From CAKSIW01 sp045576435 (GTDB taxonomy: Bacteria; Bacillota; Clostridia; Monoglobales; Monoglobaceae): a DNA stretch of 21,533 nucleotides. A program made the position numbers and the translations under genes. Below are positions 8,205-16,532 of the stretch, piece after piece. The DNA lies in the NCBI GenBank assembly GCA_045576435.1, contig JAZNGL010000076.1, positions 1-21,533 of the forward strand, in the 5' to 3' direction. Position 1 is the first letter of the stretch. Each line of letters opens with the position of its first letter. The notes under the pieces were generated by a model. That model had not been told where the DNA came from. It did no database searches and saw nothing but the letters and a program-made list of their open reading frames with translations.

Positions 8205-9491
8205 ATGACTGCGAGAGAACTTGCCTTAAAGGCACTTTATGAAATTGATATTAATGGCTCATATGTGAATGCGGCGCTTTCTGAGGCGCTTGGCGGTGCT
8301 GAACTTGATTCCCGAGACAGAGCTTTGGTAACCGAGCTTATATATGGAACTGTTTCAAACAGAATTGCGATTGATTATGTTATATCAAGGTTTTCAAAAA
8401 TACGCCTCAAAAAGCTTTCACCGTGGGTTCTGAATATTTTGAGAATGGGCGTCTTTCAGATGCTTTATATGGACAAAATTCCGCATAGTGCAGTTTGCAA
8501 CGAAGCTGTGAAGCTTGCAAAAAGATATTCACATAAGGCAGGCTCGGGATTCGTGAATGGAGTTTTGAGGAGCTTTTCCAGAGAAAAGAATAATTTTGAG
8601 TTTCCAAAGACGGGAAGCTTTGCAGAGCAACTTTCAATTGAATATTCATATCCGCTTTGGATGACCGAAAAAATAATTCAAGAATATGGAGAGGAAAAGT
8701 GCAAAGAACTTTTTCAAGAAAACAGAAAAGCACATTCACCGACCATAAGGGTTAACACGCTTAAAACAACAAAGGCGGAGCTTAAAACTATTCTGGACGG
8801 TGAAGGGATTACTTATAGAGATGTTCCAGAATTGGAAAACTGCATGTTCGTTGATGGCGGATTGAGTGTTAATCATTCCAAAGCATATAAAGACGGATTT
8901 TATTCTTTGCAGAATATTTCGTCATATATGGCAACGCTTGAACTTTCGCCAAAGGCAAATGAAACGGTTATCGATATGTGTGCCGCACCTGGCGGAAAAA
9001 CCTGTTCAATGGCAGAAATGATGGGGAATAAGGGCAAAATAATTGCGTTTGATATATTTGAACACAAGATTGAGCTTATTAAAAATGCTGCAAAGCGTTT
9101 GGGTATTGACATTATTGATGCAAGACTTGGTGATTCATGTGAGGTTGATGAGATTCTCATTGAAAAGGCGGACAAGGTGCTTGCGGATGTGCCATGCTCG
9201 GGACTTGGCGTTATTCATAAAAAGCCTGATATAAAATTCAGTCGGGAAGCTGAGGATATTGCAGAGCTTACTAAAATTCAGGAGAAAATTCTTGAAACGG
9301 CAGCAAGCTATTTGAAGCATGGCGGGACTTTGGTTTATAGCACCTGCACGATACTCCCTGAGGAAAACAGAATGAGAATTGAGAGCTTTTTAAAGGAGCA
9401 TAAAGAGTTTAAAATAGTTTCTGAAAATCAACTTTTAACAGATGAAACAGGTAGGAGCGGATTTTATATCTGCAAAATGCTAAAGGAGTAA
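8205..9491 (+). CDS. rsmB: 16S rRNA (cytosine-967-C5)-methyltransferase
   Basis: This 428-residue protein combines an N-terminal NusB-like RNA-binding domain (about residues 1-130) with a C-terminal Fmu/NOL1/NSUN methyltransferase. SAM-binding motif I is DMCAAPGGKTC, motif IV is DVPCSGLGV with Cys331 (release cysteine), and motif VI is STCT with the nucleophile Cys381. It methylates C967 of 16S rRNA using S-adenosylmethionine. GAAAAGAGAAA upstream of ATG 8205 is a weak ribosome-binding site, so translation may benefit from coupling to the peptidase gene 15 bases upstream. The rlmN ribosome-binding site is contained in its last codons. Confidence 0.97.
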   Translation: MTARELALKALYEIDINGSYVNAALSEALGGAELDSRDRALVTELIYGTVSNRIAIDYVISRFSKIRLKKLSPWVLNILRMGVFQMLYMDKIPHSAVCNEAVKLAKRYSHKAGSGFVNGVLRSFSREKNNFEFPKTGSFAEQLSIEYSYPLWMTEKIIQEYGEEKCKELFQENRKAHSPTIRVNTLKTTKAELKTILDGEGITYRDVPELENCMFVDGGLSVNHSKAYKDGFYSLQNISSYMATLELSPKANETVIDMCAAPGGKTCSMAEMMGNKGKIIAFDIFEHKIELIKNAAKRLGIDIIDARLGDSCEVDEILIEKADKVLADVPCSGLGVIHKKPDIKFSREAEDIAELTKIQEKILETAASYLKHGGTLVYSTCTILPEENRMRIESFLKEHKEFKIVSENQLLTDETGRSGFYICKMLKE

Positions 9492-9494
9492 AAT

Positions 9495-10526
9495 ATGAAA
9501 ATTAACCTCAAAAGCTTGACGTGTGACGAACTGATGGCACTTGCGGTCAGTGAGGGTGAAGCAAAATTCAAAGGGAAACAGATTTTTGAATGGATTTATA
9601 AGGGCATTGAAGAAATTGATGAAATGACAAATCTTTCAAAATCCTTCAGAGAGAGACTTTCTGAGATTGCATACATCGGAAAAATAAAAATTGAAGAAAA
9701 ATTTGTCTCAAAGATTGACGAAACACGTAAATATCTGTTAAAATTAGAAGATGGGAATTTTATTGAATCGGTTCTCATGAAATATGAGCATGGATATACC
9801 ATTTGTGTTTCATCTCAGGTTGGATGCCGCATGGGATGCAGGTTTTGTGCATCAACGCTTAAAGGCAAGGAACGTGATTTAACTGCGGGCGAGATTGTTG
9901 ACCAGGTGATGTGTGTTCAAAAGGATTTGGGACAGAGAATTTCAAACATAGTGATGATGGGCATTGGTGAGCCTCTTGATAATTTTGAAAATGTACTTAA
10001 GTTTATTGAAATTGTGAACACCCCAAGCGGTCTGAACATCGGACAACGGCATATTTCTCTTTCAACCTGCGGATTGGTTGGGAAAATAAAAGAGCTTGCA
10101 GATAAAAAACTGCAGATAACGCTCCTTATTTCTCTACATGCGCCAAATGATAAGAGACGCTCAGAGATAATGCCGATAAACAAGAAATATCCAATCGCCG
10201 AACTTATGGAGGCGTGTGATTATTATATCAAAAAAACAGGCAGAAGAATTTCGTTTGAATATACGCTTATTTCAGGGGTGAACGATAGCATTGCCGAGGC
10301 GGATGAACTTGCAGATTTAATTCGTGGTAAGCTTTGCCATGTTAATCTGATTCCTGTTAATAAGGTTAAGGAAACGGGTTTTGACAAAAGCGACAGAAAA
10401 AGAATTGAAAGCTTTGAAAGGCGACTTTCAGAGCGTGGAATAACCGCAACAATAAGACGCGAGATGGGTAGCGACATTAATGCGGCGTGTGGTCAGTTAA
10501 GAAATCAGAAGGAAAAGACAATATAG
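9495..10526 (+). CDS. rlmN: Dual-specificity 23S rRNA/tRNA adenine-C2 methyltransferase
   Basis: This 343-residue radical-SAM enzyme methylates C2 of A2503 in 23S rRNA and A37 of some tRNAs. The iron-sulfur cluster motif CxxxCxxC is at C111, C115 and C118 (GCRMGCRFC). The two catalytic cysteines of the family are visible as the Cys of CVSSQVGC just upstream and C332 in the C-terminal NAACGQL. The N-terminal helical HhH-like domain occupies about residues 1-90. AAAGGAG at 9482-9488 overlaps the rsmB stop codon, so translation is probably coupled. I see nothing that would suggest the Cfr resistance paralogue (C8 methylation) rather than RlmN; the neighbourhood is the normal housekeeping one. 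Confidence 0.97.
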   Translation: MKINLKSLTCDELMALAVSEGEAKFKGKQIFEWIYKGIEEIDEMTNLSKSFRERLSEIAYIGKIKIEEKFVSKIDETRKYLLKLEDGNFIESVLMKYEHGYTICVSSQVGCRMGCRFCASTLKGKERDLTAGEIVDQVMCVQKDLGQRISNIVMMGIGEPLDNFENVLKFIEIVNTPSGLNIGQRHISLSTCGLVGKIKELADKKLQITLLISLHAPNDKRRSEIMPINKKYPIAELMEACDYYIKKTGRRISFEYTLISGVNDSIAEADELADLIRGKLCHVNLIPVNKVKETGFDKSDRKRIESFERRLSERGITATIRREMGSDINAACGQLRNQKEKTI

Positions 10527-10575
10527 CAAAGGCTTTTAGCACTTGTGTTCATATATTGGAGACGGAAAGGTAGTG

Positions 10576-11343
10576 ATGTGGATTATGATGCTTGAAGTAT
10601 ATGGCTTGACGGATGTTGGAAAAAAACGTGAGCTGAATGAGGATAGCTATAAAATCTGTGGCTTTGAAAATGGCAAAGCTCATGGTTTTTGTGTGCTTGC
10701 CGATGGAATGGGCGGTCATAATGCAGGTGAGGTTGCCAGCAAAAATGCGGTGGAGATTATATCAAGGGAGCTTCTTGAACTTGATAAGAACAGCAGCAGA
10801 AAGGATATTAACCTTAACATTGCGGAGGCAATTGACCTTGCAAATTCCGAAATTTATGAAATGTCGATTAAAAATCTGGCTCATGCGGGAATGGGAACGA
10901 CAACCGTTGTTGCATATTTTGACGACACAAATATTAAGATTGCCAATATTGGTGATAGCAGAGCTTATGTGATTTCTAAAAATGAAATTCACAAAATAAC
11001 GGTTGACCATTCAGTTGTTGAACAACTTGTTCAGAGTGGAACAATAACTCGTGATGAAGCAAAGATGCATCCTGATAAAAACATCATAACGCGGGCGCTT
11101 GGAACTGAGGAATATGTTGATGCAGACTTTTATGAATATGAAGCTGCTGTGGGAGACATTATTCTCATTTGTAGTGATGGACTAACAGAAATGCTTGACG
11201 AAGAAGAAATCAGAATCTTTTTTGAAAACACAAAAGATATAAAGCTTGCAGTTGAAGGTTTGATTGAAAAAGCAAATGATTTTGGGGGATTTGATAATAT
11301 AACCGTTGTTGCTGCAAGGTTTAACGAGGAGGGGATTTTATGA
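10576..11343 (+). CDS. prpC: PP2C-type Ser/Thr protein phosphatase (Stp/PrpC)
   Basis: The protein is about 255 residues and dephosphorylates proteins, including the partner kinase encoded next. PP2C motifs appear in order: RELNEDSY, LADGMGGHNAGEVAS (metal-binding Asp), GMGTTTVVA, IGDSRAYV, DHSVVEQLV, ICSDGLTEML and the terminal GGFDNITVV. All metal-binding aspartates are present. Start choice: GGAAAGG at 10564-10570 is well placed for ATG 10576. An upstream TTG (10543) is in frame but has no better site, and ATG 10588 would match the usual family N-terminus but lies too far from it. The stop overlaps the kinase start by four bases (ATGA), so the two are translationally coupled. Confidence 0.94.
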   Translation: MWIMMLEVYGLTDVGKKRELNEDSYKICGFENGKAHGFCVLADGMGGHNAGEVASKNAVEIISRELLELDKNSSRKDINLNIAEAIDLANSEIYEMSIKNLAHAGMGTTTVVAYFDDTNIKIANIGDSRAYVISKNEIHKITVDHSVVEQLVQSGTITRDEAKMHPDKNIITRALGTEEYVDADFYEYEAAVGDIILICSDGLTEMLDEEEIRIFFENTKDIKLAVEGLIEKANDFGGFDNITVVAARFNEEGIL

Positions 11344-13196
11344 ATTTGACCGGAAAAGTTATTGCAAACAGATATGAATTGCTTGAAGAAATAGGAAGCG
11401 GTGGAATGGCATATGTTTATAAAGCAAAATGCCAATTGCTCAACAGATTTGTTGCAGTTAAGATTTTGCGTCCTGAACTGCAAAATGACTTGGAGTTTGT
11501 CCGCAGATTTAACGTAGAGGCGCAAGCCGCAGCAAGTCTTGCACATCCAAATATCGTTTCAATTTATGATGTTGGTACGGAGAATGACCTTCACTATATT
11601 GTTATGGAATATGTTGAGGGTGAAACACTCAAGGAATATATCGACAAAAAACATCTGATTCCGTGGCGTGAAGCAGTTGACTATGCGATACAGATTGCAA
11701 AAGGTCTTGAGCAAGCGCATAAAAATTCAATAATACATCGTGATATTAAACCTCATAATATTATTATGACACCTGATGGTGTTATGAAAGTAACGGATTT
11801 TGGTATTGCCAGGGCAAATGTCCAGACAACCATGACATGTGATGATTGTGCAATTGGCTCTGTTCACTATATTTCACCTGAACAGGCAAGAGGCGGATAT
11901 ACTGATGAACGTTCAGATATGTATTCTTTGGGAATTGTGCTTTATGAAATGTTGACGGGAACTGTGCCGTTTGATAGTGACCGCCCCGTGACAATTGCAA
12001 TAAAGCATATTCAGGAGGCACCAAAGTCGCCCAGAGAACACAACATCAGCATTCCACTAACACTTGAGAAAATCGTGCTTAAAATGATTTCAAAAGAGGT
12101 TTCATCTCGCCATAAAAGTGTTTCTGAGGTGATTGCAGATTTGCAAGGAGTGCTTGATGACCCGTTGCGTGCTTTAAATGTTGAGAAAACAGATGAAAAT
12201 GACCTGGGTCAAACAATAAAAATGCCGGTTATAAAAAGTGAAGACGCTGAAATATCTGAAAAAGAAACGGAGAAAGAAGTTATGACTAAAAAGAAAAAGC
12301 CAACATCTCGCGTATCTGATGTAGATAAGAAAAAAGAGAGACGTGTTATCATAGTGGCAATAGTTTGTGCTCTTTTGATTATTGGGTTGATTTCGTTTGC
12401 ATTTCTTTCAATAACGGGTATTGGCAGCTTGGTTAAGCAGAATGAAAATGTTGAAATTCCTGAAGTTGTGGGAATGCTTTATGAGGATGCCGTCAAAGAA
12501 TATAAAGATGCAAAATTCAGCTTTGTTAAGAATGAATATATTGAAAGTGATAAAGAAAAAGGAACAATTCTTTCTCAAGAGCCTGAAGCTGGAAGTAAGG
12601 TAAAGGGCGGAGAAGAGATTGTTATTATGGTTGACCTTAGTGAAGGTTCATCAAGAATTTCGCTTAAAAACTACACAAGATATAAAGATTCAAGAGAGGT
12701 TGAACTTGAAATTAAGGAGCTTGATTTAAAGGCAGAATTCATTGATGAATTCAGTGATGAATTCCCGATTGGCTCAATAATTCGTCAGGAGCCAACCGCA
12801 GGAACATCTGTGAGAAAGGGCGACAAGATAACATTCTATGTTAGCAAAGGTCCTGAAAATGAAGATGGCAAAAATGAAACACAGACGAATAACGAAAATG
12901 ATAACACAAACGTTTCAAAACCACCTCAAAAGCCATCCAACAATAACACTGATAGCGGAAAAACAGAGCAAAAGCCACCTGCTGAAAAGAAAAGTGCAAT
13001 GCTCACAATTTATGGTCCTCGAAACAAAGACAGTGCTTTAGTTCAGGTTAAGGTTAATGGAACAATCCAGCATAGTGTTAATCTTGCAAAGAATAAGAGC
13101 GATGTTGTTAAGCTTGAGAGTACTGCCGATGAGGTTACTGTTGAGATACTCTATGATGGTGTTTCACAACAAAAAAGAACGATTAAATTGCATTAA
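11340..13196 (+). CDS. prkC: PASTA-domain Ser/Thr protein kinase (PrkC/Stk)
   Basis: This 618-residue, single-pass membrane kinase senses cell-wall material. The cytoplasmic kinase domain (about 1-270) has the glycine loop IGSGGMAYVYKA, ATP-binding K41, catalytic D135 in HRDIKPHN and D153 of the DFG motif. A basic juxtamembrane stretch (KKKKPTSR) leads to the membrane helix at about 336-358. Outside are two PASTA repeats (about 369-433 and 438-505), an N/K/P-rich low-complexity linker (about 507-550) and a final, non-PASTA domain of some 65 residues that looks beta-rich. PASTA domains bind muropeptides or lipid II. GAGGAGGGG at 11326-11334 and the 4-base overlap tie it to the phosphatase gene. 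Confidence 0.96.
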   Translation: MNLTGKVIANRYELLEEIGSGGMAYVYKAKCQLLNRFVAVKILRPELQNDLEFVRRFNVEAQAAASLAHPNIVSIYDVGTENDLHYIVMEYVEGETLKEYIDKKHLIPWREAVDYAIQIAKGLEQAHKNSIIHRDIKPHNIIMTPDGVMKVTDFGIARANVQTTMTCDDCAIGSVHYISPEQARGGYTDERSDMYSLGIVLYEMLTGTVPFDSDRPVTIAIKHIQEAPKSPREHNISIPLTLEKIVLKMISKEVSSRHKSVSEVIADLQGVLDDPLRALNVEKTDENDLGQTIKMPVIKSEDAEISEKETEKEVMTKKKKPTSRVSDVDKKKERRVIIVAIVCALLIIGLISFAFLSITGIGSLVKQNENVEIPEVVGMLYEDAVKEYKDAKFSFVKNEYIESDKEKGTILSQEPEAGSKVKGGEEIVIMVDLSEGSSRISLKNYTRYKDSREVELEIKELDLKAEFIDEFSDEFPIGSIIRQEPTAGTSVRKGDKITFYVSKGPENEDGKNETQTNNENDNTNVSKPPQKPSNNNTDSGKTEQKPPAEKKSAMLTIYGPRNKDSALVQVKVNGTIQHSVNLAKNKSDVVKLESTADEVTVEILYDGVSQQKRTIKLH

Positions 13197-13200
13197 GAAT

Positions 13201-13233
13201 TTTTGCGGGCATAGTTTGGTTATGTCCGCAAAA
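13201..13233 (+). other. 13-bp stem-loop between prkC and rsgA
   Basis: Bases 13201-13213 pair with 13221-13233 (one G-T wobble, otherwise perfect) around a 7-base loop GTTTGGT. It begins five bases after the prkC stop. The 3' flank is AAAATCTG, not a T-run, on either strand, so it is not a classical terminator. An RNA processing or mRNA-stability element, or a structure affecting rsgA initiation (start only nine bases downstream), are possible; this is inference. Confidence 0.6.
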
Positions 13234-13241
13234 TCTGTTAA

Positions 13242-14147
13242 ATGATGGTAGAAGGATGTGTTAAAAACCTTATGGATTTAATATCAGGCGTGATAACAAA
13301 GGGTATTGGCGGTTTTTATTATGTTAACACTAAAGACGGAGTTATTGAGTGCAGAGCCAGAGGTGTTTTCAGAAAAAAAGGCTTCACCCCTTTGGTTGGT
13401 GACAGTGTTAAAATTGAGCTTAATAGGGAAAATCCAAAAACAGGTGTTGTTTCTGTTGTAAAGGAACGAAAAAATCAACTCATTCGTCCTGCTGTTGCAA
13501 ATGTAACACAGATGGCGGTTGTTGTAGCGTTTGAAAATCCACGCCCTAATACATATATACTGGATAAGCTTATTGCCTCGGCAGAGTTTATCGGACTTAA
13601 AATTGTTATTTGTTTTAACAAATCAGATCTATCAGATGAACGTGAAATTACAGAAATTTATCGAAATGCTGGGTTTGATGTTATTGAACTAAGCGCAACA
13701 CAAAATGAAAACACCGATGAACTGAGACGGTTCTTGAAGGATGAAATAACCGTTTTTGCAGGAAATTCGGGGGTTGGAAAATCAAGTCTTCTAAATTTGA
13801 TGCTAAACAAAGAAATATTTGAAACGGGTGAGGTTAGCTCTCGCGTTGAACGTGGCAAGCACACAACAAGACATTCTGAGCTTGTTGCACTTCCGTTTGG
13901 CGGTTATATTATTGATACGCCGGGCTTTAGCTCATTTGATATAAACACAGTGCCACTTGACGCTCTTTCAAGGATGTTCAGGGAATTTAATGAATATACG
14001 GACGGCTGTAAGTTCCTAGATTGCAGTCACACAACAGAACCGGGATGCCTTGTGATTGAAGCAGTTGAAAGTGGCAAAATTTCAAAATCAAGACACGAAA
14101 GCTATAAGCTTTTATATGATGAAATAAAATCAATTAAGAAATGGTAA
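13242..14147 (+). CDS. rsgA: Small ribosomal subunit biogenesis GTPase
   Basis: This circularly permuted GTPase (301 residues from ATG 13242) helps mature the 30S subunit. It shows an N-terminal OB fold (GVITKGIGGFYYV), the permuted order with G4 FNKSDLS before the P-loop GNSGVGKS (residues 174-181), G3 DTPGFSSFD, and the C-terminal zinc knuckle C256, C261, H263 and C269. The start is uncertain. ATG 13242 and ATG 13245 have no ribosome-binding site and sit just after the stem-loop. ATG 13272 gives the more usual N-terminus (MDLISGVITKG), but its AGAAGGA site (13250-13256) is 15 bases away. I keep the longer form, which is 10 residues longer. Confidence 0.95.
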   Translation: MMVEGCVKNLMDLISGVITKGIGGFYYVNTKDGVIECRARGVFRKKGFTPLVGDSVKIELNRENPKTGVVSVVKERKNQLIRPAVANVTQMAVVVAFENPRPNTYILDKLIASAEFIGLKIVICFNKSDLSDEREITEIYRNAGFDVIELSATQNENTDELRRFLKDEITVFAGNSGVGKSSLLNLMLNKEIFETGEVSSRVERGKHTTRHSELVALPFGGYIIDTPGFSSFDINTVPLDALSRMFREFNEYTDGCKFLDCSHTTEPGCLVIEAVESGKISKSRHESYKLLYDEIKSIKKW

Positions 14148-14166
14148 AAGATAAGGAGAATTAATT

Positions 14167-14829
14167 ATGAACAAGAAAATTAAAATTGCACCATCAATAC
14201 TTGCGGCAGACCCGATGCGTCTTGGTGAGGAAATAAAGAGAGTTGAAATGGCAGGTGCTGAATATTTGCATATTGACATTATGGACGGACACTTTGTTCC
14301 AAACTTGAGCTTTTCACCGGATATTGTTAAGGCAATGAGAAAAGTTTCAGACATTGTTTTTGATGTGCATCTCATGATTTCTGACCCTAAAAAATATGCA
14401 CCAAATTTTGCAGAAGCAGGTGCAGATATCATAACAATACACGAAGAGGCGGTTGATTCTCCGTCTGAGATGGCAGATTTTTTACATGGTCTTGGCGTTA
14501 AAGCGGGAATTTCCATTAAGCCGGGAACAGATATTGAAAAGGTGAGAGAATATATTCATAAATATGACCTTTTGCTTATTATGACGGTTGAGCCGGGCTT
14601 TGGTGGCCAGTCATATATGGAGGCAATGAACTCAAAAATTGCAGCTGCAAGAAAGATGCTTGATGAGCTTGGGCTTGAAATCGAGCTTGAAGTTGATGGA
14701 GGAATTTCTGCAAAGAATATTGCTCAACCTGTTGGCAATGGTGCAAACGTTGTTGTTGCAGGTTCTGCAGTTTTCAAGGCTGATGATATCAAAGAAATTA
14801 TTGCAGAAATGAGGTCAAAAGCACTGTGA
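14167..14829 (+). CDS. rpe: Ribulose-phosphate 3-epimerase
   Basis: This 220-residue TIM-barrel enzyme interconverts ribulose-5-phosphate and xylulose-5-phosphate in the pentose phosphate pathway. Motifs seen: APSILAAD at the N-terminus, HIDIMDGHFVPN (metal-binding His/Asp), DVHLMI, VEPGFGGQSY and EVDGGIS (catalytic Asp and phosphate loop). The length is typical. AAGGAG at 14154-14159 precedes the ATG. The stop overlaps the GTG of thiN by four bases. The rsgA-rpe-thiN order is the standard arrangement in Bacillota. Confidence 0.98.
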   Translation: MNKKIKIAPSILAADPMRLGEEIKRVEMAGAEYLHIDIMDGHFVPNLSFSPDIVKAMRKVSDIVFDVHLMISDPKKYAPNFAEAGADIITIHEEAVDSPSEMADFLHGLGVKAGISIKPGTDIEKVREYIHKYDLLLIMTVEPGFGGQSYMEAMNSKIAAARKMLDELGLEIELEVDGGISAKNIAQPVGNGANVVVAGSAVFKADDIKEIIAEMRSKAL

Positions 14830-15449
14830 GGTGTTATATCTTTTGTTCGTCAAAAATTGAGAATTATGATTTTTTGAAGGATTTTGATTTTGAAAACAGC
14901 TTGATTATCTGTGCAGATGGTGGCTATAAGCATGCGAAAAAGCTTGGAATTAAGCCGAATGTGTGGCTTGGCGACGGTGATTCGATGAATGGCGAAGAAA
15001 TTAATACTGAAGAAAAAATCACATATCCAACAAGAAAAGATAACACAGACACCGACCTTGCGGTTGAACTTGCAATCAGCCGTGGATGCGATAAAATTGT
15101 CATTCTTGGCGGTATTGGCAAAAGACTTGACCATGAATTTTCACATTTTTGTTTGTTGAAAAAAATTTGTGATTTGGGTGCAAGTGGTTTTCTTATTGAC
15201 GAAAAAAATGAAATCACCATGAAAAAGGATGGGTTTCGTCTTTATCCGAACGATAAGAAATATATTTCATTTTTTCCGTATGGCGGAGAGGTGAGAAATC
15301 TTTCGATAAAAGGTCTCAGATACGAGGCAAGTGGAATCAATCTTGAATGCGGCAAGGTTCAGGCAAGCAGTAATTGTTTTGATGATGCGGATTTTGCTGA
15401 AATAACCTTTGATTCAGGATATTTGCTTGTTATGAGATGTAGTGACTAG
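14826..15449 (+). CDS. thiN: Thiamine pyrophosphokinase
   Basis: This 207-residue enzyme transfers pyrophosphate from ATP to thiamine to make thiamine pyrophosphate. Characteristic features are ICADGGYKHA, LGDGDSM and the catalytic DNTDTDLAVE motif in the N-terminal alpha/beta domain, GGIGKRLDHE, and a C-terminal beta domain that binds thiamine. It starts with GTG at 14826 inside the rpe stop (GTGA overlap), with TGAGGT at about 14809 as a possible ribosome-binding site. No TPP riboswitch is present, consistent with its constitutive position in the housekeeping run. Confidence 0.96.
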   Translation: MRCYIFCSSKIENYDFLKDFDFENSLIICADGGYKHAKKLGIKPNVWLGDGDSMNGEEINTEEKITYPTRKDNTDTDLAVELAISRGCDKIVILGGIGKRLDHEFSHFCLLKKICDLGASGFLIDEKNEITMKKDGFRLYPNDKKYISFFPYGGEVRNLSIKGLRYEASGINLECGKVQASSNCFDDADFAEITFDSGYLLVMRCSD

Positions 15450-15470
15450 AAAAATGAAAGGATGAGAGTT

Positions 15471-16499
15471 GTGGACTTTATAAAAAAAGAAGCGGATTTT
15501 GACCTTATTGGTTTTGGCGAGGTTATGCTGAGACTTTCTGCACCAAACAAAGACAAAATATCGCAGAGCGAAATATTTGAAAAGAATTGTGGCGGGTCGG
15601 AATTTAATGTGGCATCTGGCAGTGCAAATTTAGGAATAAGAACGGCTATTGTTACAAAGCTTCCTAAAAATAAGCTTGGTCACTTTATTGCAAGACGTAT
15701 CCGCTACGGAAATGTTTCCGATGATTATATTGTTTGGGACGATAGCGATAAAAAAAGATTAGGTATCTATTATTATGAAAGCGGAGTTTTTCCAAGAAAG
15801 TCTGCAGTTGTTTATGACAGAGCAGGTGCCTCAGTTTGCTCTTTAAGGCTTTCGGAAATTGATGACGAAATATATGAAAGAACAAGAATTTTCCATATCA
15901 GCTCAATCTCGTTGGCTTTGGATTTAAACCTGAGAGAGACAGCTTTGGAAATGATAAAAATGATGAAACGCAATGGTGTTGCAATAAGTTTTGATGTTAA
16001 TTATCGTGCGGCTCTTTGGAGTGAAGAAGAAGCACGCGCGGTGATTGAAAAAATTCTTCCGCTTGTTGATATTTTGTTTGTTTCGGAAGAAACCTCAAGA
16101 AGAATGTTGCAAAGAACGGGAACTCTAGATGAAATAATGAAGGGTTATGCCGAAACATATGGCTGCAAAATTGTTGCAACAACCCGCAGAGAGGTTGTTA
16201 GCCCGACAAAGCATAATTTTGGTTCACGGATATATTATGATGGTAAGTTCTATGAGGAGCCGCACTATGAAAACATTGAAGTGATTGACAGAGTTGGAAG
16301 CGGTGATGCGTATGTTGCAGGCGTTCTTTATGGAATTCTTTCGAGCGGAGATATTGAAAAAGCAATGGCTTATGGAAATGCTCTCAGTGCAATAAAAAAT
16401 ACTGTCCTTGGAGATATGTCAATCAGTTCTATTGATGAGGTTGATTTGATTATTAAATCGCACAAAGCAATCGGTCATCAAGATGAGATGATAAGATAG
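15471..16499 (+). CDS. PfkB-family sugar kinase, KDG-kinase-like
   Basis: This ribokinase-type kinase (342 residues from GTG 15471) has GFGEVMLRL near the N-terminus, the glycine-rich CGGSEFNVASGSANLG, and the ATP/anion-hole motif DRVGSGDAYVAG with catalytic Asp279. The GEVMLRLS opening and the DRVGSGDA form resemble 2-keto-3-deoxygluconate kinases, but no eda or uronate genes are near, so the substrate is only suggested. Start choice: AAAGGA at 15457-15462 is correctly placed for GTG 15471; the ATG at 15462 touches that site and is less likely, though it would add only three residues. It follows thiN after a short gap and precedes the CobW pair. Confidence 0.9.
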   Translation: MDFIKKEADFDLIGFGEVMLRLSAPNKDKISQSEIFEKNCGGSEFNVASGSANLGIRTAIVTKLPKNKLGHFIARRIRYGNVSDDYIVWDDSDKKRLGIYYYESGVFPRKSAVVYDRAGASVCSLRLSEIDDEIYERTRIFHISSISLALDLNLRETALEMIKMMKRNGVAISFDVNYRAALWSEEEARAVIEKILPLVDILFVSEETSRRMLQRTGTLDEIMKGYAETYGCKIVATTRREVVSPTKHNFGSRIYYDGKFYEEPHYENIEVIDRVGSGDAYVAGVLYGILSSGDIEKAMAYGNALSAIKNTVLGDMSISSIDEVDLIIKSHKAIGHQDEMIR

Positions 16500-16532
16500 T
16501 TTCATTTGAAATATATGAAAGGAAATGATGAT

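Noticed and set aside
9495..10526. Cfr-type antibiotic-resistance methyltransferase
   Set aside because: The protein sits in the standard RlmN neighbourhood and shows RlmN motifs; nothing suggests mobility or a resistance context.
11130..11546. 138-residue - strand frame across the phosphatase/kinase junction
   Set aside because: It is opposite two firmly identified coupled genes, has low-complexity Ser/Phe composition and no initiation signal.
14130..14516. 128-residue - strand frame inside rpe
   Set aside because: No family features; it is antisense to the conserved epimerase motifs.
15450..15470. TPP riboswitch or other riboswitch linked to thiN and the right-hand genes
   Set aside because: Gaps here are too short, and thiN overlaps rpe; no THI-box elements are visible.
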